From positions 1-64,000 of the forward strand of contig NZ_JALJCK010000007.1 of NCBI RefSeq assembly GCF_022899355.1: a DNA stretch of 64,000 nt, in the 5' to 3' direction. This document shows, in pieces, positions 1 through 7,782 of this stretch. The translations under genes were made by a program, and so were the position numbers. Under the pieces are notes generated by a model. That model saw only the letters and a program-made list of their open reading frames with translations, was not told the origin of the DNA and made no database searches. This DNA is from Shinella yambaruensis. Its GTDB lineage: Bacteria > Pseudomonadota > Alphaproteobacteria > Rhizobiales > Rhizobiaceae. Numbering within the stretch: the stretch's first letter is position 1; every line of letters begins with the position of its first letter.

Positions 1-16
1 GACGAACTTGTCCCAT
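1..16 (-). CDS. Start of a transposase, IS481-like (partial, runs off the left edge)
   Basis: Only the first five codons, M-G-Q-V-R, are inside the window. They are preceded by a GGAAGGA purine run suitable as a ribosome binding site. From memory, this N-terminus is the start of a DDE transposase very common in Rhizobiales and annotated as IS481 family. Five residues cannot prove this. The adjoining 70 or so bases would then be the end of the insertion sequence, which would place an IS boundary just left of the first AraC gene. Confidence 0.35.
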
Positions 17-281
17 AGTGCTTCCTTCCATTCTGCAGAAAGGATCACACCATCAAACCGTGGGATCAAACACCTAGAGCTTGCCACAGCCACCGTCCGG
101 TTGATGATCCGCTTTCGAAGATTGTTCTTCGAAAGCTGCCTTTCGGCTTTCCGCCCCCGACGAGCCGTTCAAGATCTCAGATCAATGATCCGACGCGAAC
201 TGGCCCACTCCTGCCATTCCCATATTGGCCTGACAGAGCGATCCTTCGGTGCCATTTGGCGATTACGTCCGTCATCGCTTC
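17..281. other. Intergenic stretch with an 11-bp perfect inverted repeat
   Basis: No convincing gene. Positions 111-121 (GCTTTCGAAGA) and 126-136 (TCTTCGAAAGC) form a perfect 11-bp stem around the loop TTGT. No T-run follows in either direction, so it is at best a weak terminator for the minus-strand AraC gene that ends at 282. The first 80 or so bases are probably the end of the IS element entering from the left. Confidence 0.45.
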
Positions 282-1184
282 TTAGCCTGCCGTGCGCGCA
301 TATCGAGCCGGCGGCATTCCGGCATGCCGCGCAAATGCAACGCTAAAGGTGCTTGCCGACCCATAGCCCACGCGTTCCGCCACCTGATCGATTGCGAGGT
401 TCCTGTTCCGCAACAGCTGCTTTGCGAGCGCCATGCGCCAAGCCAGCAGATACTCCATCGGGGGGAGGCCGACGATGCGGTTGAAACGCGCAAAGAAAGC
501 CGAACGGGACAGTGCTGCTTCGTTCGCAAGATCGGTGCCAGTCCAGGAATGTTCTGGGCGAGCATGCATCGCATGAAGGGCGGCCGCCAGGCGTTCGTCA
601 CCCAAGCCGTGGCTCAGGCCGGGCGCGGATGTGGTTTCCGTTCCGGATCGTAGTGCCTCGATCAACAACACCTCGAGAAGCCGTTCCAGCACGATCTCGC
701 GTGCCGCGCGCTGCTCACGCGTTTCCTCATCAACCAACTGCATCAGAGTGGCAAGCCGGGGCCGATCGCGAACGAGAACCACATCCGGCAACAGTGAGAC
801 AAGCAGGGCTGAATCCGGTGCGCCGAAGCTGCAATGGCCGATCCGCATGCGCAGATCGGCAGGACCGTTACGCCGTCCGACCCGGAAATGCCCTTCGCCG
901 ACCTGTGTCGGGATCATGGCGGACAGATCGGCCGGCGCATCGATGCTCTCGTTGACCAGGTTCCGCATCGCCGGCGCAAGGACAAAGTCGCCTGCCCGGA
1001 GGATGAATGACTGATGGCCGCCGAACGTAACGCGGCAACTCCCCTCCAGAATCGCGCAATAGAAAGGTTCGCCTGTCGCCTCACGATGAATTCGCCATGA
1101 GCCTACACATTCCACCAGCTTCGAGAAGCGGGCGGCAGGCTGTAGCAGAGTGACGATTTCGGCAAGAGGATCGACGGCCATCAT
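282..1184 (-). CDS. AraC-family transcriptional regulator with cupin-type sensor domain
   Basis: A 300-residue protein. Roughly residues 1-190 match the AraC-binding-like cupin (Cupin_6) sensor: an early LVECVGSWRIHRE segment, then GSCRVTFGG and LRAGDFVLAP. The last 100 residues hold the two helix-turn-helix units of AraC/XylS regulators, with AALSRSAFFARFNRIVG in the first and AERVGYGSASTFSVAF in the second. Cupin_6 regulators usually control a neighbouring oxidoreductase gene. Here the divergent neighbour is a short-chain dehydrogenase whose start is about 95 bp away, so the shared gap is the likely control region. The inducer is unknown. Confidence 0.9.
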   Translation of the reverse strand: MMAVDPLAEIVTLLQPAARFSKLVECVGSWRIHREATGEPFYCAILEGSCRVTFGGHQSFILRAGDFVLAPAMRNLVNESIDAPADLSAMIPTQVGEGHFRVGRRNGPADLRMRIGHCSFGAPDSALLVSLLPDVVLVRDRPRLATLMQLVDEETREQRAAREIVLERLLEVLLIEALRSGTETTSAPGLSHGLGDERLAAALHAMHARPEHSWTGTDLANEAALSRSAFFARFNRIVGLPPMEYLLAWRMALAKQLLRNRNLAIDQVAERVGYGSASTFSVAFARHAGMPPARYARTAG

Positions 1185-1278
1185 CAGGACTGACGCTAAA
1201 GAAATGCGGACTATAGCCTATATTATGTCCTTTGTCTGGTCATTACGATAGGATCGTTCCTTTTGTATGGAGATGTTG

Positions 1279-2031
1279 ATGCCTACGATATTGATCACCG
1301 GTTGCTCGTCCGGCTTCGGTCTGGAAACCGCAAAACTGTTCCTCGAAAGAGGCTGGGACGTGATCGCGACGATGCGAACACCCAACGAAGATTTGCTGCC
1401 GGCCTCCAAGCGCCTGCGTGTGCTTGCGCTCGATGTCACCGATTCGACAAGCATCACGCAGGCAGTAGAGGCGGCAGGCCACATCGACGTTCTGGTCAAC
1501 AATGCCGGCTTCGGCGCGCCTGCTCCGGTCGAATTGACAGCACCGGAAACGGTGCAGGCGCTGTTTCAGACCAATACGATCGGAACACTGGCGATGGTTC
1601 AGGCTGTCGTGCCGCAAATGCGGCGGCGCCGGGCCGGAGTCGTCATCAACGTCACTTCCACGGTAACGGTCAAGACATTGCCGGTCGTCGGGGTCTACCG
1701 CGCGAGCAAGGCGGCGGTGAACGCCTTCACCGAGTCATTGGCGGTTGAAATGGAGCCATTTGGTGTGCGCGTCCATATCGTTCTGCCGGGCCGTTCACCG
1801 GAAACGCGCTTTGGCGCCAATGCCCGTCCGCATCTGCGTGGCATGGACGACCCGGACTATGCGCCGCTTCTCCAGCAATTCGTAAAGAGTGTGCAGGAAG
1901 ATACAGGTCCCATGACCCATGCGCCTGACGTAGCAGAGGCGGTTTGGCGAGCCGCCAGCGATCCATCTGCCCCACTGCGTATTCCCGGTGGTGCGGACGC
2001 GGAGCTTTGGATGGCCGAGGCAGGTTTGTAA
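1279..2031 (+). CDS. Short-chain dehydrogenase/reductase (classical SDR)
   Basis: About 250 residues, a normal classical SDR length. The N-terminal cofactor motif is GCSSGFG, then NNAGFG near residue 78 and the catalytic Y-R-A-S-K near residue 145. ATG codons exist at 1267, 1273 and 1279. I prefer 1279 because GGAG at 1269-1272 lies six bases upstream and the Rossmann fold then starts at once with PTILITG. Substrate specificity cannot be read. It is probably the target of the divergent AraC regulator. It stands alone: the next gene is convergent and ends at 2190. Confidence 0.88.
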   Translation: MPTILITGCSSGFGLETAKLFLERGWDVIATMRTPNEDLLPASKRLRVLALDVTDSTSITQAVEAAGHIDVLVNNAGFGAPAPVELTAPETVQALFQTNTIGTLAMVQAVVPQMRRRRAGVVINVTSTVTVKTLPVVGVYRASKAAVNAFTESLAVEMEPFGVRVHIVLPGRSPETRFGANARPHLRGMDDPDYAPLLQQFVKSVQEDTGPMTHAPDVAEAVWRAASDPSAPLRIPGGADAELWMAEAGL

Positions 2032-2189
2032 CAGGACCTGCGATAGCCAAAGCGATGGCATAATTTCCGCTTCAACCAATAAATCAAGGAGAATATGCCG
2101 TCTTCTGGCGAAGGGTTGACGCTTTTTCGGTTACGACATCCGCAATTGGTGCAAAGCTGCAGTTCTCTGGTAACCACCCGACACAACCC

Positions 2190-3104
2190 TCAGACCGCTC
2201 CGACGTAGTCTTGAGCGGTCTGGAGCCGGGCGATGTCCTGGCGCGGCGGCGCGCCGAACAGGCGGCGATACTCGCGGCTGAATTGTGACGGGCTGTCATA
2301 GCCGACGGCAAATCCGGCCGACCCGGCGCTCACGCCGCTCGCCAGCATCAGGCGCCGCGCTTCCTGCAGGCGCAACTGCTTCTGATATTCCAGCGGGGTC
2401 ATCCGCGTGATCGCCTTGAAATGCTGGTGAAGCGACGAGGGGCTCATGCCCGCCGAGGCCGCGATCTCGTCGATCCTCAACTGGCCCTGAAACCCCTTGC
2501 GGATCGTGGCGATGGCGCGGTTGATCTGATTCAGTCGGCTGTCGGCGGACGCCATGTGGCGGAGCAGAGGCCCGTGCGGCCCGGTGAGCAGCCGATAGAG
2601 GATCTCGCGCTCGACCAGCGGCGCCAGCACGGCGATGTCATGGGGGCGATCGAGCAGCCCGACCAGCCGGCAGGCGGCATCGATCAGGTCAGGATCGCCC
2701 GGATAGACCGCCAAAACCGGAAGATCGTGCCGAGGTGCCGTGTTGCGTTCGTCGACCAAGAGATCGGCGAGCGCCGCCAGGTCGAGATCGATCTTGCAGC
2801 AGAGATACGGCATCTCCGGGCTTGCCTCAAGCACATGACCGACCAGCGGCAGGTCGACCGAGACGAGCAGATAGCGCGAGGCGTCGTAGACCACGCTGTG
2901 CTCGCCCAGCGACACACGTTTTGCCCCCTGGGCGATCAGACAAAGCGAGGCTTCGTAGACAGCCGGCACGGGCGCGCTCGGCTCATTGGTTCGTATCAGC
3001 GACAGCCGGCGCATGGGGGTGCCGCACATGCCCGTCTCCGGAGCATGGCGCATGATCAGCTGTGCGAGTTTGGCGATCATCTTCATGCGACATTGATCGA
3101 CCAT
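2190..3104 (-). CDS. AraC-family regulator (AraC_N sensor domain)
   Basis: 304 residues from the ATG at 3104. The frame stays open much further upstream, but that part is antisense to the neighbouring SDR gene and is not protein-like. The N-terminal 160 residues fit the AraC_N family found next to alcohol dehydrogenase and SDR genes (PVPAVYEASLCLIAQGAK, then YLLVSVDLP). The C-terminus has two HTH units (EIAASAGMSPSSLHQHFKAI and AVGYDSPSQFSREYRR). It is divergent from the SDR gene at 3235, with about 130 bp between them, and probably regulates it. An alternative ATG at 3086 would shorten it by six residues. Confidence 0.9.
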   Translation of the reverse strand: MVDQCRMKMIAKLAQLIMRHAPETGMCGTPMRRLSLIRTNEPSAPVPAVYEASLCLIAQGAKRVSLGEHSVVYDASRYLLVSVDLPLVGHVLEASPEMPYLCCKIDLDLAALADLLVDERNTAPRHDLPVLAVYPGDPDLIDAACRLVGLLDRPHDIAVLAPLVEREILYRLLTGPHGPLLRHMASADSRLNQINRAIATIRKGFQGQLRIDEIAASAGMSPSSLHQHFKAITRMTPLEYQKQLRLQEARRLMLASGVSAGSAGFAVGYDSPSQFSREYRRLFGAPPRQDIARLQTAQDYVGAV

Positions 3105-3234
3105 GACCGGCAAGACCGCAAGCCTCTTGTGCCATTGTTGGAGGATCGTGCAAGGAGTTCGGGCGATCGCGCTACCGCCATGTGCTCTGGCCGCACCAGA
3201 ATGATGCCCGTTATCCCAAGCGAAAGGAACGACA

Positions 3235-3960
3235 ATGACGGTAGTCAACGAAAAGATTGTGCTCATCACCGGCGCCTCCAGCGGCATAGGCGAAGCGACG
3301 GTGCGCGAACTGGCGGGAGCCGGGGCTAGGCTGTTCATCGGTGCACGCCGGGCCGAGCGGCTGAAGGCCCTTGCCAGAGAGCTCGGCGAGCGCGTCGCAT
3401 GGCGCGAGCTCGACGTCACCGACGCGGCGAGCTTCGAGGCGTTCGTCGACGCCGCCGAACAGCGGTTCGGAGGCATCGACGTGCTTGTCAACAATGCCGG
3501 CGTGATGCCGCTGTCGCCGCTTGCCGCGCTCAAGCGGGAAGAGTGGAAGCGGATGATTGACGTCAACATCCACGGCGTGCTCAACGGGATCGCCGCGGTG
3601 CTGCCGCGCTTCGTGGCGAAGGGGAACGGCCATGTGGTGAATGTCGCCTCGGTCGGCGCGCATCTCGTCCTGCCGACGGCAGCGGTCTACTGCGGAACGA
3701 AATATGCGGTGTGGGCGATCACCGAGGGGTTGCGGCAGGAGCATGATGACATCCGTTCCACAATCATCTCTCCGGGCGTGACCGCGACCGAACTCGGCGA
3801 CGACATCAGCGATCCGCAGGTCGCCGCAGCGCTCAAGGATTGGCGACAGAAGTCGCTCACTCCGGACGCGATCGCCCGCGCCATCCGCTATGCGCTTGAG
3901 CAGCCGGACGGCGTCGATGTGAACGAGGTCATCGTGCGGCCCACCTCCGCCAATATGTAG
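3235..3960 (+). CDS. Short-chain dehydrogenase/reductase
   Basis: 241 residues preceded by AAAGGAACGACA, a reasonable ribosome binding site. Visible motifs are GASSGIG in the cofactor fold, NNAGV near residue 85, and Y-C-G-T-K as the catalytic YxxxK near residue 155, with the catalytic serine probably in NVASVGAH. The family reduces or oxidises alcohols and carbonyls with NAD(P)H; the substrate is not readable. The gene is monocistronic: a strong hairpin begins 19 bases after the stop. The divergent AraC_N regulator is the obvious controller, as in many proteobacterial AraC/SDR pairs. Confidence 0.9.
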   Translation: MTVVNEKIVLITGASSGIGEATVRELAGAGARLFIGARRAERLKALARELGERVAWRELDVTDAASFEAFVDAAEQRFGGIDVLVNNAGVMPLSPLAALKREEWKRMIDVNIHGVLNGIAAVLPRFVAKGNGHVVNVASVGAHLVLPTAAVYCGTKYAVWAITEGLRQEHDDIRSTIISPGVTATELGDDISDPQVAAALKDWRQKSLTPDAIARAIRYALEQPDGVDVNEVIVRPTSANM

Positions 3961-3978
3961 GCCTGCGACAACCTGATC

Positions 3979-4022
3979 ATAGCGGCTTTCGGTGACTCGT
4001 GCGGTTCCCCGAAAGCCGCTAT
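3979..4022. terminator. 14-bp perfect stem hairpin downstream of the SDR gene
   Basis: ATAGCGGCTTTCGG at 3979-3992 pairs perfectly with CCGAAAGCCGCTAT at 4009-4022 around a 16-base loop. It lies between the plus-strand SDR gene and the end of the minus-strand operon, so it could end transcription from both sides. There is no clear T-run, so factor-independent activity is uncertain. Confidence 0.5.
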
Positions 4023-4177
4023 TGGGGCGCATTACTGTCCGGCGGCTTTCGACCGCATTTTCGCCGTTCGTAGTGCTTCCGTTGCCAATCGGAACCTGCC
4101 GTTCGGCCGGTGCCGTCAGAGCCGGAGTCCGGAAGCAGAATGGCAGCCACCGCCGACATGCGTGACCTCGCCGCTGC

Positions 4178-4534
4178 CTATGCGCGGATTTCGGCGATAG
4201 TCACCGCGTCGTAGCCGATGTCAGTGTGAAACCGGATCGGCAGGCCGCCCGGCAATGGCGTAACGCCGCCCTGGGATGCAACTCCGGCAGATGTGCCAAA
4301 TTCAAAGGCCATGGAGCCGGTGGGTCCGTTGATCGATGCCGTGGTTCAAGCCTTGGCGCACGCCGTATGCATACTCAAATATTTTGCGCCGTCCATTCGG
4401 ATGCTTGCAATCGTTTCACCGCTGCAATCGACGATGAAGATGCACTGGGGAACGGCCATGTCCTGTGCCGCCTTGTTCGCGGCCGCCAACGCCGCCAATG
4501 CGCCCGAATGGGAGAGGACCTTTTCATCGGTTGT
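4178..4534 (-). pseudogene. GlcG/HbpS (DUF336) heme-binding-like protein, broken
   Basis: Reading the minus strand straight on from the stop of the NIPSNAP gene gives a recognisable GlcG/HbpS-type protein: LSHSGALAALAAANKAAQ, then a VDCSGETIASIRMDGA segment, then SINGPTGSMAFEFG and PLPGGLPIRF. It cannot be expressed intact. There is no start codon where one is needed (ACA directly after the upstream TAA). An in-frame TGA at 4345-4347 sits where the family usually has arginine, a one-base change from CGA. The C-terminus looks frame-shifted after PIRF. Family members are small heme- or corrinoid-binding proteins often found in catabolic operons. It is the last gene of the LacI-controlled enzyme operon. 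Confidence 0.65.
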
Positions 4535-4891
4535 TTAGGACATGGGAGAAAAGGATGTCGGCGTCAAAATCCGGATCGTCTGGGTATCGATGAGCCCTTT
4601 GATGCTCGCCAGATACGGCGCCCAGCCGGGGTCAGCCAGCATGTGCGCCCTCTTGGACGTCCGTTCGGGAAGGTCCGTCCACCTCCACATGGAGACAAAA
4701 TGGTTGAGCTCGCCGATATCGGACGTGAAGAAACCAATAGGTTCACCGAGGTGAGCGCGCTGGATCGGCAGTCCAAGTTTCATATAATTTTCAACGAATT
4801 CGCCAAGGAACCCCGCGCGAATCCGATAGTCCCGTTCTTCAAGAAGCATGATCTGTTCCGTGAATGAGCTTGTGTCGTTGTTTCTACTCAC
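4535..4891 (-). CDS. NIPSNAP-family protein
   Basis: 118 residues with the NIPSNAP pattern: MLLEERDYRIRAG at the start of the domain, then GFFTSDIGELNHFVSMWRW and a C-terminal TPTSFSPM. The annotated start is a GTG overlapping the stop of the upstream SDR gene (GTGA). An internal ATG at MLLEE is an alternative that matches the usual family start. NIPSNAP proteins have a dimeric alpha+beta-barrel fold. Bacterial members sit in many catabolic operons and their activity is mostly unknown. The overlap makes it clearly part of the minus-strand operon. Confidence 0.8.
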   Translation of the reverse strand: MSRNNDTSSFTEQIMLLEERDYRIRAGFLGEFVENYMKLGLPIQRAHLGEPIGFFTSDIGELNHFVSMWRWTDLPERTSKRAHMLADPGWAPYLASIKGLIDTQTIRILTPTSFSPMS

Positions 4892-5640
4892 CAGGCCGAG
4901 GCGCCACCGTCGACGGTCATCATCGATCCGGTCGCGAATTTGGATTCGTCACTTGCGAGATACAGGATCGCCATTGCGATATCCTCGGGTTGGCCGAGTT
5001 CAGCCATCGGCGAGCGTGCCTTGAGGCCGTTCACGAATGCGTCCGGATCGGGGACTTCCTTCAGCATCTTGTCGTAATAGTTCGACCAGATGACGCCGGG
5101 GGCAACGGAGTTAACGCGGATCTTGTCGATAGCATGATCGAGTGCCATTGCGCGGGTAAGCGCGGCGACACCGCCCTTGGCCGCGACATAGGCGGCGCGA
5201 TCCTTGATGCCGAAGGTGACGATGTTGGAGGCTGTGTTGACGATGCTGCCGCCGCCGCGGGCTCGAAGGGCTGGCACCGCGTATTTTGAGCAGAGATAGA
5301 CGCCCTTGAGATTGACGGCAACGATGTCGTCCCAGTCGTCCTCAGCCGTCGTCTCGACGGTGCCGATCATGCCGCGCCCGGCATTGTTGACGATGATATC
5401 GAGACCGCCGAACGTCGAGACGGCGAGTTCCACCATCGCCTTCACTTCGTTGCTGTCACGGACATCGACTTTGATACTCACTGCGCTCTCACCGATCTTG
5501 TCAGCGATGGACTTCGCGGCATCGCCGTTGAAGTCGGCGACAACGACTTTCGCACCTTCACGGGCAAAGATTTCGGCGGTGGCCGCGCCGATACCAGCGC
5601 CCGCTCCGGTGACGATTGCGATTTTATTTTCAAGACGCAT
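4888..5640 (-). CDS. Short-chain dehydrogenase/reductase (3-oxoacyl-ACP-reductase/glucose-DH-like)
   Basis: 250 residues with textbook classical SDR motifs: GAGAGIG at residues 12-18, NNAGRG near 88, the NTASN strand, Y-V-A-A-K as YxxxK near 153, and the C-terminal TGSMMTVDGG that closes the family fold. It probably oxidises a hydroxyl group of a pathway intermediate using NAD(P). It starts nine bases after the stop of the aspartate-dehydrogenase-like gene and overlaps the NIPSNAP gene downstream, so the three are co-transcribed. Confidence 0.9.
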   Translation of the reverse strand: MRLENKIAIVTGAGAGIGAATAEIFAREGAKVVVADFNGDAAKSIADKIGESAVSIKVDVRDSNEVKAMVELAVSTFGGLDIIVNNAGRGMIGTVETTAEDDWDDIVAVNLKGVYLCSKYAVPALRARGGGSIVNTASNIVTFGIKDRAAYVAAKGGVAALTRAMALDHAIDKIRVNSVAPGVIWSNYYDKMLKEVPDPDAFVNGLKARSPMAELGQPEDIAMAILYLASDESKFATGSMMTVDGGASAW

Positions 5641-5649
5641 GATGTGACC

Positions 5650-6450
5650 TCACAGTTCTATTCTTTGAAAATGACGATGCAGGGCCTGCTCGACGCTCAG
5701 GGCCGCGAGCCAGGAGGTTTTGGGATTGTCGGGAAGCGGCTTGTTTTCGAGCGAGATCTCGAATTTGCCGAAGGCGCCGGCGGCATTGACCTTGTGGGTG
5801 TTGCCGCCGGCATGCGGATCGGCCACCAGCGTTACCCTGGTGTCGGCAAAGCCGATCCCGGCAAGAGCGACCGCAGCCGTGACATTGGCGTTCTTCGGAT
5901 ATTGCAACGAGGCTTCCGCCGCATTGCCCTCGAAAATGATGGTCCTCTCCTGGAGACTGGCAAGGTCGACGCTCCCCTCCGCCGGCGTTCCCCTCCAAGC
6001 GGCCGGCGGCTTGGTGCCCGTATAGACGACGCTTTCCAGGCCCGCGATCTTCGCCGAGCGCAGCACGTCGAGGCCGCCGATCGCGCCGGAGGCGACGGTC
6101 AGGCGGCTTCCGCCTTCCTCGGCAGCTTTCTCCAGCGAGAAAAGCAGCTCGGTATCGCCGAGGCTGCCGATCGAGACGACGATAACGTCGATGCCTGCGC
6201 GAAGGAGGGAAGGGACGGACGTCTTGACCGCCTGGTGACTGGCGCATTCCACGACCACCGAGGGGCCCCATTCAATGAGCGCGGCGACATCGTGAAAGAC
6301 CTCCACACCGTCGTGATCGACGGTCAGGTCGTGCGGTACGAGAGTGGCGGAAACTTCGATGCCGCTTCCGGAGGCGCGCAAGGAATGCTCGAGACTCCGC
6401 GCCATCGCGCCAAAGCCGATGACGGCGACTTTCTTGATGTCATTGTTCAT
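5650..6450 (-). CDS. L-aspartate dehydrogenase-like oxidoreductase (NadX/AspDH family)
   Basis: 266 residues from the ATG at 6450, the usual AspDH length; the frame is open upstream but that part overlaps the hydrolase gene. The NAD-binding motif is VAVIGFGAMARS. The C-terminal domain carries DPHAGGNTHKVNAAG, whose histidine corresponds to the catalytic histidine of the family. AspDH interconverts aspartate and iminosuccinate/oxaloacetate with NAD(P). Together with the aspartase encoded in the partner operon, this suggests that the pathway touches aspartate or a close analogue. It overlaps the hydrolase by 11 bases, consistent with translational coupling. Confidence 0.8.
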   Translation of the reverse strand: MNNDIKKVAVIGFGAMARSLEHSLRASGSGIEVSATLVPHDLTVDHDGVEVFHDVAALIEWGPSVVVECASHQAVKTSVPSLLRAGIDVIVVSIGSLGDTELLFSLEKAAEEGGSRLTVASGAIGGLDVLRSAKIAGLESVVYTGTKPPAAWRGTPAEGSVDLASLQERTIIFEGNAAEASLQYPKNANVTAAVALAGIGFADTRVTLVADPHAGGNTHKVNAAGAFGKFEISLENKPLPDNPKTSWLAALSVEQALHRHFQRIEL

Positions 6451-7240
6451 CTGTTTCCTCCAGAAATTCTCGAACGGTTTTGGCGTACCGCTCGGGATGA
6501 ACCCGAGGGAAGAAGTGCGCCCCATCGATCACGGCGAGCCGCGCGCCGGGAATCATGGCGGCGAGCGTTTGGCTGTGGGCAAAGGGAATGAGGGCGTCGT
6601 CGGTCGCGCCGATGATGAGCGTGCGAGCGGCGATCCGCTGAAGGTCGCCGCTACGTTCGTCTGCAAGAAGCATCTCGATCCGCGCGGCGGCGACTTCCGG
6701 GGGTGAAAGCGCGTCCGCAGCGTTTTCAATGGCTCGGTCGAGCAGGGCCGTGTTCGCTTCGAGGAAGCTTGAAGGAAAGCCGATCGCATGGGTCAGCTTC
6801 TGGTATTCGATCGGCCCCGCAGCCCTCAACACGGCCAGACGGGCTTCGAACATGGCGACGAAGCGTGCGTCCGGCTTCTCCCAACTGCCGCTGATGACCA
6901 GCGATCTCACCAGTGCCGGTGCGTCGAGAGCGATGAACTGCGCCACCAGGCCGCCCGTAGAGTGGCCGACGATATGGGCTGTGTCCACGTTTTCCGCGCG
7001 GAGAATTTCCACGGCGTCCTGGGCAATCCTCGATACCGAATACTTGCCAAGAGGCCTGTCGCTTCGCCCGGTTCCCCGATGATCAAATGAGATGACCTTG
7101 TAGCGATCGACAAGAAGCGGAACGATGTCGTTCCAGAAGCTTGCCGCTCCACCAAGACCGGGAATGAGCAGCAAAGCTTGGCCTTTGCCGGAGACGTCAT
7201 ACGTCACCCGGCATCCATCGGATGCCAATAATGTGGGCAT
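6440..7240 (-). CDS. Alpha/beta-fold hydrolase (enol-lactonase/PcaD-like)
   Basis: 266 residues. The oxyanion region is PGLGGAASFW, the strand-4 motif is FDHRGTGRSD, the nucleophile elbow is GHSTGG near residue 95, the acid is probably the aspartate in GATDDALIPF, and the histidine lies in DGAHFFPRVHPE. The pattern is typical of 3-oxoadipate-enol-lactonase-like hydrolases, which act on esters, lactones or C-C bonds. The true substrate is unknown. It lies between a cupin gene and the AspDH-like gene in the same operon. Confidence 0.85.
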   Translation of the reverse strand: MPTLLASDGCRVTYDVSGKGQALLLIPGLGGAASFWNDIVPLLVDRYKVISFDHRGTGRSDRPLGKYSVSRIAQDAVEILRAENVDTAHIVGHSTGGLVAQFIALDAPALVRSLVISGSWEKPDARFVAMFEARLAVLRAAGPIEYQKLTHAIGFPSSFLEANTALLDRAIENAADALSPPEVAAARIEMLLADERSGDLQRIAARTLIIGATDDALIPFAHSQTLAAMIPGARLAVIDGAHFFPRVHPERYAKTVREFLEETDEQ

Positions 7241-7255
7241 TTTCGTTCTCTAGGC

Positions 7256-7771
7256 TTAGAGCTTGTCGGCTGCGACGAACGCCGTGCGCTGCTCGATCTC
7301 GAGTACGTTTTCAGGCCGTGCGAACGGCTCCGGCGCTGCCTCGCTCGGCTGCATCGGGCGGCCGATCTCCTCGAAGAAGTGTTCGAGGCCGTTCGGCTGA
7401 ATGAACCAGAGCCAATGCAGGTCCTGGTCCTCAGACGTGTTGATGAACATGTGTTTCCGGTTGCGGCCGACGAAGATCGTCACGCCGGGTTCCGCAGGGT
7501 ATTCGACGCCCTCGACAACGGCCTTGCCACGGCCGGAGATGAAATGCAGAACTTCGTCATGTACCGGATGCGCGTGCTCGCGCACGTAACCCTGTGGCGG
7601 CAGGGTTTGCGTTCCAAGGCTGAACGGTGTCTCCACACCGACGAAGTCGGGAGAAATCCTGACGGAGATATGGCCGTTGGCGGGAACCGGCTGCCAGAAG
7701 TTCTTGCCCTCTTCGGGCTTGAGGATCAGCAAATCACCCTTGGCCGGGGTTTCTTCTGCTTTGTTTTCCAT
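7256..7771 (-). CDS. Cupin-domain protein
   Basis: 171 residues with a single cupin barrel. Motif 1 is visible as REHAHPVHDEVLHFISGRG, giving two histidines and a glutamate as metal ligands, and motif 2 as PAEPGVTIFVGRNRKHMF with the last histidine ligand. It could be a small isomerase, a dioxygenase or a non-catalytic sugar-binding cupin. Context (GMC oxidoreductase upstream, hydrolase downstream) favours a catabolic step. It ends 15 bases before the hydrolase start. Confidence 0.82.
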   Translation of the reverse strand: MENKAEETPAKGDLLILKPEEGKNFWQPVPANGHISVRISPDFVGVETPFSLGTQTLPPQGYVREHAHPVHDEVLHFISGRGKAVVEGVEYPAEPGVTIFVGRNRKHMFINTSEDQDLHWLWFIQPNGLEHFFEEIGRPMQPSEAAPEPFARPENVLEIEQRTAFVAADKL

Positions 7772-7782
7772 GGAATGTCTCC

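Noticed and set aside
4226-4867. A 213-codon plus-strand open frame opposite the NIPSNAP gene and the heme-binding-like pseudogene
   Set aside because: The minus strand gives recognisable proteins over the same bases; this frame has none.
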